Origin: Micavibrio_C sp046294845
Lineage (GTDB): Bacteria; Pseudomonadota; Alphaproteobacteria; Micavibrionales; Micavibrionaceae
NCBI GenBank assembly: GCA_046294845.1
Contig: JBKBNU010000001.1
Coordinates: 1,922,001 to 1,986,000, forward strand
Direction: 5' to 3'
DNA: 64,000 nucleotides
Shown here: piece after piece, positions 44,781 to 51,873 of the stretch
How positions within the stretch are numbered: the first letter of the stretch is position 1
Layout of the letters: each line of letters starts with the position of its first letter
The notes under the pieces: generated by a model
The model's input: the letters and a program-made list of their open reading frames with translations, nothing else
What the model was told of the DNA's origin: nothing
Database searches by the model: none
Program-made: the position numbers and the translations under genes

Positions 44781-46301
44781 TTACTCCTGTTTTTCCTGAT
44801 CCATATCTGGATCAATATTGGCAAGCGGCTGCCCCCCGGCGGCGGATTTTCTCGGATCACTATCGAACCTTAAACCCAGACCATCGGCGCGCGTATTATC
44901 CTCAGCAATCTCTTCATCGAGTTCACTGATGTCGCGCCCTTTAGCGGCCACGGCGGCAGCGCGGGAAACCAGACCGTTTCTCATATCAATCCCGATCGCC
45001 TGCGCTTCCTGCTGCGGATTGACATACGGCCAACCCGGTGCCACCCATTTTGCCCTGAGCCACGGGCGCGGATTCTCAGAAAAACCTTCCGGCATAGGAA
45101 CAATTCCTGTGCGCACAGCCCATGTGACAACATCGCGCCGGATCGGACGGCACATCTGGTGAACAAAAATATTATTCTGCGTTTGCTGCCATATTCTCTG
45201 AATTTCATTCAGTGCGGCGCGCAGAGATGAGAAATTCACACCGGAATAATCGCCGGTCATGGATTCGTATGTAACATCAGCCCCGGCTGCCGAGGCCCGC
45301 AGGTTCATCTTCATGAACGATTCATAAGACCCGCCAACATCTGCGGGCTGATTAAATATTACCTCCTGCCCCGGATCCAGCTTTTGCATGGTTCCTGTTT
45401 CAAGCTGGGCAACAGGAACGTCCTCACCATCTTCAGTGACCTCACCCATGACGTTTCCATCTTCATCGGCGGGTGAGGTTATAAACCCGACCAGCATGGC
45501 AGCCAGTTTTTTGCGAACCAGTTCTGCATCTTCATATTCCATCATATCCAGCATCCGCAGGATCGATGAGGCTATACCCGGATACCCACGCACCTGTCCA
45601 GGACGGGAAGGTTCGTAAATATGAATGATCTCTGCCGCCGGAACACGAATTCTTTTGGCCGCGCCAAAGCCGGACATCGTTTCTTGGGGATGCTCCTGCC
45701 ATAGATGGTAAGCAACACGATCGCCGTTGGAATCAAATTCTATGCCCTGAACGATCTTGCCGTCGTTATCGAGATATGTGCTGTACAAATGATCGAGGTG
45801 ATCAGGCTCCAGAAGCCTGATCTGGTAAGGAATGACGAGATCATATCGATCCGTGGGGCGGTAAATTTTCTGGATTAAAACCTCACCGGAATTGCGGAAT
45901 GATGTCGCCGCCAGAGTCTGCAATCCATAAAAATCAAGAATACCGTCAGCATCAGCTTCCAGACACCAGTCATCCCAAACCTGACTGATTTCGCGATTAA
46001 ACTCCTGATCCGGAGTCTTTGATATAGGACGAATGCCCGTTCCAATAATATTGGCGACATAAGAGCGAGAGGCACGTTTTACCCACGGAATATTCCTGAC
46101 CTGATCTCGTGCCCGATCCCGCATGACCGCGAGAGAACCGGACAGCAGGGAATTGATTCCGGCTGACGTTGTTTGCCAGTTGGCCGTGCGCCGCCCGATC
46201 GAGGCCGCATCGAAGCCCGTCATCGAGGCATGTTTTCTCATGGGCCTGCCATGAGAATCCAGAATGACGGGTTTATTGCCATTAGAACTTTTTTTTGCCA
46301 T
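44781..46301 (-). CDS. Portal protein, lambda gpB family
   Basis: 506 residues. Lambda-family portal: DAASIGRRTANWQTTSAGINSLLSGSLAVMRDRARDQVRN at residues 30-68, VKRASRSYVANIIGTGIRP near 75, YQIRLLEPDHLDHL near 145, EIIHIYEPSRPGQVRGYPGIAS near 215, and YSGVNFSSLRAALNEIQRIW near 350, all typical. It forms the dodecameric ring through which DNA is packed. The stop is three bases before the protease start. Confidence 0.93.
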   Translation of the reverse strand: MAKKSSNGNKPVILDSHGRPMRKHASMTGFDAASIGRRTANWQTTSAGINSLLSGSLAVMRDRARDQVRNIPWVKRASRSYVANIIGTGIRPISKTPDQEFNREISQVWDDWCLEADADGILDFYGLQTLAATSFRNSGEVLIQKIYRPTDRYDLVIPYQIRLLEPDHLDHLYSTYLDNDGKIVQGIEFDSNGDRVAYHLWQEHPQETMSGFGAAKRIRVPAAEIIHIYEPSRPGQVRGYPGIASSILRMLDMMEYEDAELVRKKLAAMLVGFITSPADEDGNVMGEVTEDGEDVPVAQLETGTMQKLDPGQEVIFNQPADVGGSYESFMKMNLRASAAGADVTYESMTGDYSGVNFSSLRAALNEIQRIWQQTQNNIFVHQMCRPIRRDVVTWAVRTGIVPMPEGFSENPRPWLRAKWVAPGWPYVNPQQEAQAIGIDMRNGLVSRAAAVAAKGRDISELDEEIAEDNTRADGLGLRFDSDPRKSAAGGQPLANIDPDMDQEKQE

Positions 46302-46510
46302 CAGACGCCCCTGCCGGTCTTAAACCGGACCTGTTTTGACTTCACCGTCCCGGCAGCAGCATTCAATTCGCGCTGAACTGTGTTGATGATTTTTTCCATC
46401 TCCGACAGGCTTCGGTACTCAAGCGTTTTTCCCTCATAGGTCAGGCGCAAAGTCCCTGATGCATACGCCTTTTTTACAGCATCCAGCATTTCCTGCGTAT
46501 AGACGGTCAT
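46301..46510 (-). CDS. Head-tail joining protein gpW
   Basis: 69 residues, the size of lambda gpW (68). The sequence TQEMLDAVKKAYASGTLRLTYEGKTLEYRSLSEMEKII is the classic gpW fold pattern (helix, hairpin, helix). It sits between terL and the portal gene as in lambda and overlaps the portal start by one base. It binds the portal after DNA packaging and makes the head competent for tail joining. Confidence 0.88.
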   Translation of the reverse strand: MTVYTQEMLDAVKKAYASGTLRLTYEGKTLEYRSLSEMEKIINTVQRELNAAAGTVKSKQVRFKTGRGV

Positions 46511-46525
46511 ATCAAACCTCGTTTA

Positions 46526-48553
46526 TTAAATCATCCGGGCCGCAATGCGGTTTTTCTTTTTCCGTACAGACGGCTTAGAAGGTGGAGTTACAGACTCTGC
46601 CTTGCTTTCATTATTTTCGATCGCTTGATCTTTATTTTCCTGCGCATCTGATGCAGGCGGCGCAGTCATGTTCAGTTTCGTATCAAGGGAGAGAAGGTCT
46701 CCCTGCAATGTTTCACGGGGAACATTGCGAATAGCGGCCAGCGCTTCCCATTTTGCAACAGTGAAGCGGCTGATCCCCAACCTCTCGGCGCTGGCGAGGT
46801 TATAGACTCGGCAGTCGAGAAAATGGTTTTCGCCTGATACCATCCATTCCGTCACATCACGCCCACCCTTGGTGTGTGTAACCAGGCTTTCGGACGTGAT
46901 CTGTTTAAAATAATTTTCATCACAACCGGTCGAGAAGTGACAATAACCCCACGGATCATCATCCATTCCTTCCCTGATCCCCTCAAGGCGGAGATAACTG
47001 TAGAACTCCGATTTCGCCTGCCACCCACCGACGGGCCATACACGCAGGCCGGAGCGAAGTTTTTTTCTGCCGGAGTATGAAACATCCAGTTTCGTCGGCG
47101 TGCCGATCACAGGCGCTTGTGGACCACCCACCCCGCGCACGGCGATCGCCCGGATTTTATTCCGCACCCACGCATAGACCATGTGTGTATTGTAACCGGC
47201 ATCGATCGCGAACTGATCACACTGGAAGGACTGTCCCCAGGCATTTTCATACCAGCGGTCATATATCTTTGTAAGCTCCAGCCACACTTCAGGCCGGGAC
47301 GTATCTCCAGGGATGAACCCGTAATCGATTGTCCAACTGGTTTTTCCAATGCCCCACCCGACGGACTCGAAAAAGAATCCATCCTTCTGAACATCGACAG
47401 CGGTTGTAATGAGAAGCGCCCCCACCGGGATGCGTCCCAGAGGATAGTCCTCCCTGAGGGTCAGCAACCGCTTCCAGTCCGGAGCATCGCCCCTTTCCTC
47501 CCAAGGCTCACCCAGCCATAGGTTATAGAATGTTTTTAGCTCGCGCGGTTTGTCTTTGGCGCGCATGAATTCTTCCGCCATTTTGTCCCACGACGTAAAT
47601 GGCGAATAGATCGCGCTGATCTTGAACCCTGGCTGCCTTCCCGCTCCCGGATTCTTCTGGAGCCAGCGGCCAGATGCCAAGAGCTCCCTTTTTTGATGAT
47701 GCTCAATAATGCAGCCATTATGTTCGCACACATAATAGGCGCTATATGGCTGGACCTTGTTAAACTTTAAGCCACCGCGAAACGGTTCATAGCTGCGTGG
47801 AAAAAAGCGCAACTCCTGTTCGCCCTGACATTGTGGGCACTTCACAACATAGACCCGCTGATCGGATTCATCATAAGCCCGGGTGACACGGCTCATTGAT
47901 TTAATCGTCGGCGTTGATACCTGAAAGCACTTAGCGGTCCCGGAATTGTGGAACGCTATCTGCCGCGCATCGGCCATCCTGTCCGGATCGCCCTGACCAT
48001 TTACATCAAGAGGCCATTCGTCCCAGTCATCTTTGAACAGATACCTGATAGACTTTTGCCGCAGGCCTGCTGCAGAATTAGCGCCTGTAATCACAAGAAA
48101 GCCACCGGGGAATTTTTTCGACAAGGTTGTCGATCCGCCATCCCTGCTTTTGGCTTCAACAAACTTTCTCCTTAACCGAGGGTTTTCCTCGATATTAGGA
48201 TTCAGCTTTTCCCTCACCCAAGATTTTCCAGCATCAATTGTCGGATGAACGACAAGAGTCGGCCCCGGTGCCACATCAGCGATAAACCCGATGCAATTCG
48301 TAATCGCCTCGGACCCGGCAATTTGCGCCGATTTTATCAGCGTAACCTTACTGGCCCAATGCGACGGCGACAGGCAATCCATGATCTCCGTCAGATAGGG
48401 CGTGACAGCGTTTCTCCACCGCCCAGGAAACGACGAAGTTTCCGGCGGGACGACCCTGTGCTTCTCCGCCCATTCCGAAACCTTATAATCAGGATCCGGC
48501 TCCAGCCCCCGCGCATAGGCAGCGCGATACGATTCACGCGCCGATGCCAACAT
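46526..48553 (-). CDS. Terminase large subunit, gpA family
   Basis: 675 residues. GpA-type terminase: YKVSEWAEKHRVVPPETSSFPGRWRNAVTPYLTEIMDCLS at residues 24-63, then VTLIKSAQIAGSEA, the deviant Walker A of this family near residue 75. Further landmarks are FQVSTPT near 230, YYVCEHNGC (zinc-like) near 275, and the nuclease part near 390-480 (TTAVDVQKDGFFFESVGWG, FAIDAGYNTHMVYAW). It pumps and cuts DNA. It overlaps terS by 20 bases. Confidence 0.94.
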   Translation of the reverse strand: MLASARESYRAAYARGLEPDPDYKVSEWAEKHRVVPPETSSFPGRWRNAVTPYLTEIMDCLSPSHWASKVTLIKSAQIAGSEAITNCIGFIADVAPGPTLVVHPTIDAGKSWVREKLNPNIEENPRLRRKFVEAKSRDGGSTTLSKKFPGGFLVITGANSAAGLRQKSIRYLFKDDWDEWPLDVNGQGDPDRMADARQIAFHNSGTAKCFQVSTPTIKSMSRVTRAYDESDQRVYVVKCPQCQGEQELRFFPRSYEPFRGGLKFNKVQPYSAYYVCEHNGCIIEHHQKRELLASGRWLQKNPGAGRQPGFKISAIYSPFTSWDKMAEEFMRAKDKPRELKTFYNLWLGEPWEERGDAPDWKRLLTLREDYPLGRIPVGALLITTAVDVQKDGFFFESVGWGIGKTSWTIDYGFIPGDTSRPEVWLELTKIYDRWYENAWGQSFQCDQFAIDAGYNTHMVYAWVRNKIRAIAVRGVGGPQAPVIGTPTKLDVSYSGRKKLRSGLRVWPVGGWQAKSEFYSYLRLEGIREGMDDDPWGYCHFSTGCDENYFKQITSESLVTHTKGGRDVTEWMVSGENHFLDCRVYNLASAERLGISRFTVAKWEALAAIRNVPRETLQGDLLSLDTKLNMTAPPASDAQENKDQAIENNESKAESVTPPSKPSVRKKKNRIAARMI

Positions 48554-49088
48554 GAGCAGATGTCTCCATGAGAGCGTCCCTGATTTTTGACCTTAGGAAC
48601 GCGGCAATTTCCTGTTCATTACTCATGCCGACCAGTGCACCAGCAACCTCCATCGGGATTGCCATCATGCGATCGCGGACGATACGGGCGGACTCGAACG
48701 CTTCCCGCTCAACCTCTCCCTTATCAACCAACTGCCCGGCGGCTTGACGATATTCAAGCTCCGCCTTTTTTGCCTGCCAGCCCTTATGGGCAATAGAAAC
48801 CCTGTTAAAACTGGGGCCTTTACTGGCGGCAGGCTCCTCATCATCGTATTCTGGGGACGGATCGCCCGATGCAGGACGGGAAGGGTTCCGCTCCCCGGCA
48901 TCATCAGACGCTTCACTGCCCAGGCTCCGCGCCGGATCCCTGATCTGGTCAAGGGCAAGGCGCGCGAGATCGGGATCGATCCGTCCATTGTCAAGAACAG
49001 GGATCTTCCCCATCTTGACGAGCTTGTTTATGTACTGCTTGCTGACACCCGATTGCCGGGCGAATTCTGCCTGTGTAACGCCTGACAT
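48534..49088 (-). CDS. Terminase small subunit, Nu1-like
   Basis: 184 residues. The N-terminal winged-HTH (TQAEFARQSGVSKQYINKLVKMGKIP) is the Nu1-type DNA-recognition domain that marks the packaging site. A charged linker and a helical C-terminus (SIAHKGWQAKKAELEYRQAAGQLVDKGEVEREAF, then IRDALMET) fit oligomerisation and contact with TerL. The gene follows the tRNA and its terminator. Confidence 0.85.
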   Translation of the reverse strand: MSGVTQAEFARQSGVSKQYINKLVKMGKIPVLDNGRIDPDLARLALDQIRDPARSLGSEASDDAGERNPSRPASGDPSPEYDDEEPAASKGPSFNRVSIAHKGWQAKKAELEYRQAAGQLVDKGEVEREAFESARIVRDRMMAIPMEVAGALVGMSNEQEIAAFLRSKIRDALMETSAHVGIGA

Positions 49089-49120
49089 TGTGGAACCTGC
49101 ATATTTTTATCTTTAACCCG

Positions 49121-49155
49121 AAAAAAGAAAGACCGGCGGCATGGCGCCGCCGGTC
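49121..49155 (-). terminator. Terminator after the phage tRNA
   Basis: A perfect 10-base-pair stem (49131-49140 with 49146-49155, GACCGGCGGC type) is followed on the minus strand by TTTCTTTTTT. It lies 40 bases beyond the tRNA 3' end and just before terS, so it would separate the tRNA transcript from the late operon. It probably lets some transcripts through or requires antitermination. Confidence 0.8.
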
Positions 49156-49194
49156 AGTAAAGCCAGGATCATGACAACCCGGCTCCGGACAAAA

Positions 49195-49269
49195 TGGTTG
49201 CGGAGGAAGGACTCGAACCTTCGACCTTCAGCTTATGAGGCTGACGAGCTGCCGCTGCTCCACTCCACT
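49195..49269 (-). tRNA. tRNA with CAU anticodon, initiator-like
   Basis: Read on the minus strand this 75-base sequence folds as a full tRNA with encoded CCA. Acceptor AGTGGAG/CTCCGCA (G-C, T-G, G-C, G-C, A-T, G-C after an A1-A72 mismatch), D-arm GAGC/GCTC, anticodon stem TCAGC/GCTGA with loop CTCATAA, T-arm GAAGG/CCTTC. The unpaired position 1-72 and the A11-T24 pair are marks of bacterial initiator tRNA, but the three G-C pairs below the anticodon loop of tRNA-fMet are missing (A29, G30, C31). It could be initiator, elongator methionine or, if lysidine-modified, isoleucine. Confidence 0.85.
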
Positions 49270-49282
49270 TCAAAGCATAGGC

Positions 49283-49365
49283 GGGGAGGATGGCATTGCG
49301 CTTCGCCATGATCTTCTGATCGGTTCCCGCAACTCACCCGATCGGCAAACCTGCCCATCCTCCCC
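49283..49365 (-). other. Structured inverted-repeat element beside the tRNA
   Basis: Arms GGGGAGGATGGCA (49283-49295) and TGCCCATCCTCCCC (49352-49365) pair almost perfectly. An inner stem GATCGG/CCGATC (49318-49323 with 49338-49343) lies inside. It sits between the ParB-methylase stop and the tRNA. It may be a small RNA transcribed with the tRNA, or a DNA site for packaging (cos/pac), since terS is next. Confidence 0.5.
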
Positions 49366-49387
49366 CATCGCGCTTGCTTGAGGTATT

Positions 49388-50686
49388 CTAATCTCCGAAC
49401 TCTTCACCGCTGATCGCATGGACCGCGCGCCCGCCTGTCAGCTTCTGCCACCTGCGAACGATAACATCGCAATATTTTTGATCGAGTTCCATGAGGCGCG
49501 CCTTGCGCCCGCGCTTCTCGCATGCAACCAGCGTCGTGCCTGACCCGCCAAACAGGTCCAGAACAATATCACCCTTGCGGCTGGAGTTGATCAAGGCGCG
49601 CTCTACGATGCGCAGCGGCTTTTGTGTCGGATGAACATAGTCACCCGTATTGGCCCGCTTTATGTCCCAGACATCGGACTGGGCCTGATCTCCGTACCAT
49701 GTTCCACGAGCGCAGTAAAAAACAAGTTCATGCTGGGGGCGATAATTCGCATTCCCTATCCCAATAAAGTTTTTACGCCAGACGATGCAGTTATCTGGCT
49801 CAAGACCGTTATCCCGCATAGCCGTCAAAAATTCGGTATATGTCTTCCAGGGGAAGCACACATAAACCGGGGCGGTTTCTTTTGTGACCGACAGTCCTGC
49901 CGCCAGTGAGTCCCTGACCAGCGCGACCAGATCTTCGCCGCGCTTGTCATCGCCCTTGATCATACCGTGGGCCTTGATTAAAACGCCGCCGGTATCCTTG
50001 TTTTTAGCGTGTTTACCCTCAGCCCTGCCGCTTCCAAAACTGACCCCATACGGCGGGTCAGTGAAGATCAGGTCGGCGCGGTCACCCCCCCCTACGGTAT
50101 TTTGGAAAAGAACGGCTATCTGGTCGATGCTGGTTGAATCGCCGCACATAAGGCGATGCTGCCCCAGTATCCAGACATCTCCTGGCTGCGTCACATACTC
50201 CCTGACAGAATCGTCATCGGGATCTATGCGCGACTCTGTATCGCCATCATCATCCTCGGCCTCTTCTGGCTCGCGCATGATTTTACGCAGTTCTTTGTCA
50301 TCGAAACCAAGATCTGAAAAGTCGACATCAATGTCCGAAAGATCGGACAATTCAATCCGCAGCAGTTCCACGTCCCATTCAGCATTTTCCGCGATACGGT
50401 TATCCGCGAGGATATATTCCCGGCGCTGATCTTCTGTCAGGTGATCGGCGATCACCGTGGGCACGGTTTCAATCCCGATTTTTTTAGCGGCCCGTATGCG
50501 TCCGTGCCCGGAGAGAATTCCGCCATTCCCGTCAATAACAACCGGAACCAGAAACCCGTAACGGGCAATGCTGCGCGCCAACTGATCGATCTGGCGATCC
50601 GGATGAATGCGCGCGTTATTCACATACGGGATCAGGTCGTCAACCCTGCGGTGGACGATCTCCCTTGCTGCCGTAAACTCTGTCAT
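49388..50686 (-). CDS. ParB-like nuclease domain fused to DNA methyltransferase
   Basis: 432 residues. The N-terminal ParB/Srx-type domain (residues about 10-120) has VDDLIPYVNNARIHPDRQ, GFLVPVVIDGNGGILSGHGRIRAAKKIGIETVPTV, and LADNRIAENAEWD. The C-terminal part is a beta-class N6/N4 amino methyltransferase: FTDPPYGVSFGSGR near residue 210 (DPPY), then VLDLFGGSGTTLVACEKRGRKARLMELD near 375 (motif I for AdoMet). This fusion occurs in many proteobacterial prophages next to terminase genes. Probable role: methylation of the phage DNA to evade restriction or to mark it for packaging. Confidence 0.88.
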   Translation of the reverse strand: MTEFTAAREIVHRRVDDLIPYVNNARIHPDRQIDQLARSIARYGFLVPVVIDGNGGILSGHGRIRAAKKIGIETVPTVIADHLTEDQRREYILADNRIAENAEWDVELLRIELSDLSDIDVDFSDLGFDDKELRKIMREPEEAEDDDGDTESRIDPDDDSVREYVTQPGDVWILGQHRLMCGDSTSIDQIAVLFQNTVGGGDRADLIFTDPPYGVSFGSGRAEGKHAKNKDTGGVLIKAHGMIKGDDKRGEDLVALVRDSLAAGLSVTKETAPVYVCFPWKTYTEFLTAMRDNGLEPDNCIVWRKNFIGIGNANYRPQHELVFYCARGTWYGDQAQSDVWDIKRANTGDYVHPTQKPLRIVERALINSSRKGDIVLDLFGGSGTTLVACEKRGRKARLMELDQKYCDVIVRRWQKLTGGRAVHAISGEEFGD

Positions 50687-50928
50687 GTGGAACCTTTGAA
50701 ACCCTTGATTTCCGTGGGTTTTCAGCCGCGACCTTTGTCAACTGAACCGATGGAAAGTAAACCTTGATTTTGAAACCCCAACTAGCGAAATCCCGGGCCT
50801 GCCTACCCCGCATACGAATTTTTCTGGGGGAAGAACCTAACCGGCCCCCCCCCTATGGGGAGGGGGTCCAGCGTTTGGCAAAAATAAAACCGCCGGAAAG
50901 CGGCGGTTTTGCTTATTTTCACCATGCA
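50687..50928. other. Intergenic region with promoter for the methylase and a C/G-rich hairpin
   Basis: Contains no gene. A C-run/G-run inverted repeat near 50,850-50,872 (CCCCCCC ... GGGGAGGGGG) and the terminator at 50886 are the visible features. The promoter of the leftward methylase gene should lie here. Confidence 0.4.
50886..50910 (-). terminator. Terminator of the gene at 50929
   Basis: A 10-base-pair stem (AAAACCGCCG with CGGCGGTTTT) and five-base loop start 18 bases beyond the stop codon of the minus-strand gene. The minus strand continues with TTTTATTTT. The A/T flanks make it symmetric, so it could work on either strand. Confidence 0.8.
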
Positions 50929-51582
50929 TCAGGCGCACGAGTAGTCTTCGGATACTCTGTCAAGGTTTCTTCGTAATGTCAAGGGGGCTTTCCAAGGCTC
51001 GCGATTTTTTTCCAGCGGCAGGATATTGAACGAGGTCAGATTGGAATCCGCCGCCCATAGCTTGTAAGTCAGATCGCGCATGGCGTCGTACCAGTCGCAA
51101 TAGAATCCGCGCATCGTCTGGATCAGTTCCTGCGATACCTTGACCTCGATCAGGCAATAGCGCGGGTTGCGGCTATCATCATACCGCACCACTATACGGC
51201 CCTTGCGATCATACTTCGGAACGATCACCGGCGAAGCGCCTGGCATCCAGTCCGGCTCAATACCGCTCTTGGCATAGTCCAGCAATATCCCCCGCTTATA
51301 CGCCGTGAACGCGCGCGAACTGATCAGGTCATGCACCAGTTCCGCATCCGGATGCGCATCACTACTGACAACGCCCGAAAAATCGACCTTGGTGCCGAGA
51401 GGCATATAGCCGCCCCCCGCTGCTACCTTGCGCACATCAATGCCGTCAGCGGCCCTTTCTGCCGGGTATAATCCCCCGCCGCGATCGACCACCGTATCAA
51501 TACGTTCGTTCTGATATGCCCACTGCAAAAACAGGTCGACGGGCATGCTTTTGCGGTGCTTTTTGATCTTAAGTCCGGTCAT
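50929..51582 (-). CDS. Phage protein of unknown function beside the iteron array
   Basis: 217 residues, not recognised. Basic N-terminus (KIKKHRKS), a Gly/Asp-rich middle (ERIDTVVDRGGGLYPAERA), and a helical C-terminal 80 residues with Trp (YCDWYDAMRDLTYKLWAADSN). It follows the iteron array at 51593-51863 directly, and is followed by its own terminator, so it is likely to be a separate unit whose promoter region overlaps the iterons. A role in replication initiation or its control is possible on position alone. Confidence 0.55.
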   Translation of the reverse strand: MTGLKIKKHRKSMPVDLFLQWAYQNERIDTVVDRGGGLYPAERAADGIDVRKVAAGGGYMPLGTKVDFSGVVSSDAHPDAELVHDLISSRAFTAYKRGILLDYAKSGIEPDWMPGASPVIVPKYDRKGRIVVRYDDSRNPRYCLIEVKVSQELIQTMRGFYCDWYDAMRDLTYKLWAADSNLTSFNILPLEKNREPWKAPLTLRRNLDRVSEDYSCA

Positions 51583-51592
51583 TTTCTCTCTC

Positions 51593-51863
51593 CTGACAGT
51601 TCTGATAGTTTCCTGACAGTTTCCTGACAGTTATTTTAAGGGGTAAGTAATTGATATTTAATTCTATTCTTCTTCTCTCCTGACAGTCTGACAGTTACTC
51701 TGTATCTTACTCTCACACGCGCACACACATATGTGAGGCCTCATGTGCAATAACTGTCAGAACTGTCAGACTGTCAGAAGCCTTTGAATTTCAATCTCTA
51801 TTTTCCTGACAGTTGCCTGACAGGCTGACAGTTGAAGGCTTGAAAAAACTGTCAGACTGTCAG
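51593..51863. repeat. Array of CTGACAGT iterons, candidate replication origin
   Basis: Twelve exact copies of CTGACAGT or its complement ACTGTCAG and two one-mismatch copies lie in 271 bases. Forward copies begin at 51593, 51613, 51624, 51680, 51688, 51806 and 51825; complement copies at 51753, 51762, 51770, 51848 and 51856; variants at 51602 (CTGATAGT) and 51817 (CTGACAGG). The rest is AT-rich with an alternating CA/TG patch near 51,716-51,740. There is no spacer uniformity, so it is not a CRISPR. Position directly downstream of the P4-type helicase-primase gene suggests an iteron-type origin. Confidence 0.7.
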
Positions 51864-51873
51864 GAAATTATGC

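Noticed and set aside
51593..51863. CTGACAGT repeats as a CRISPR array
   Set aside because: The repeats are 8 bases, in both orientations and irregularly spaced; there are no unique spacers of constant length and no cas genes.
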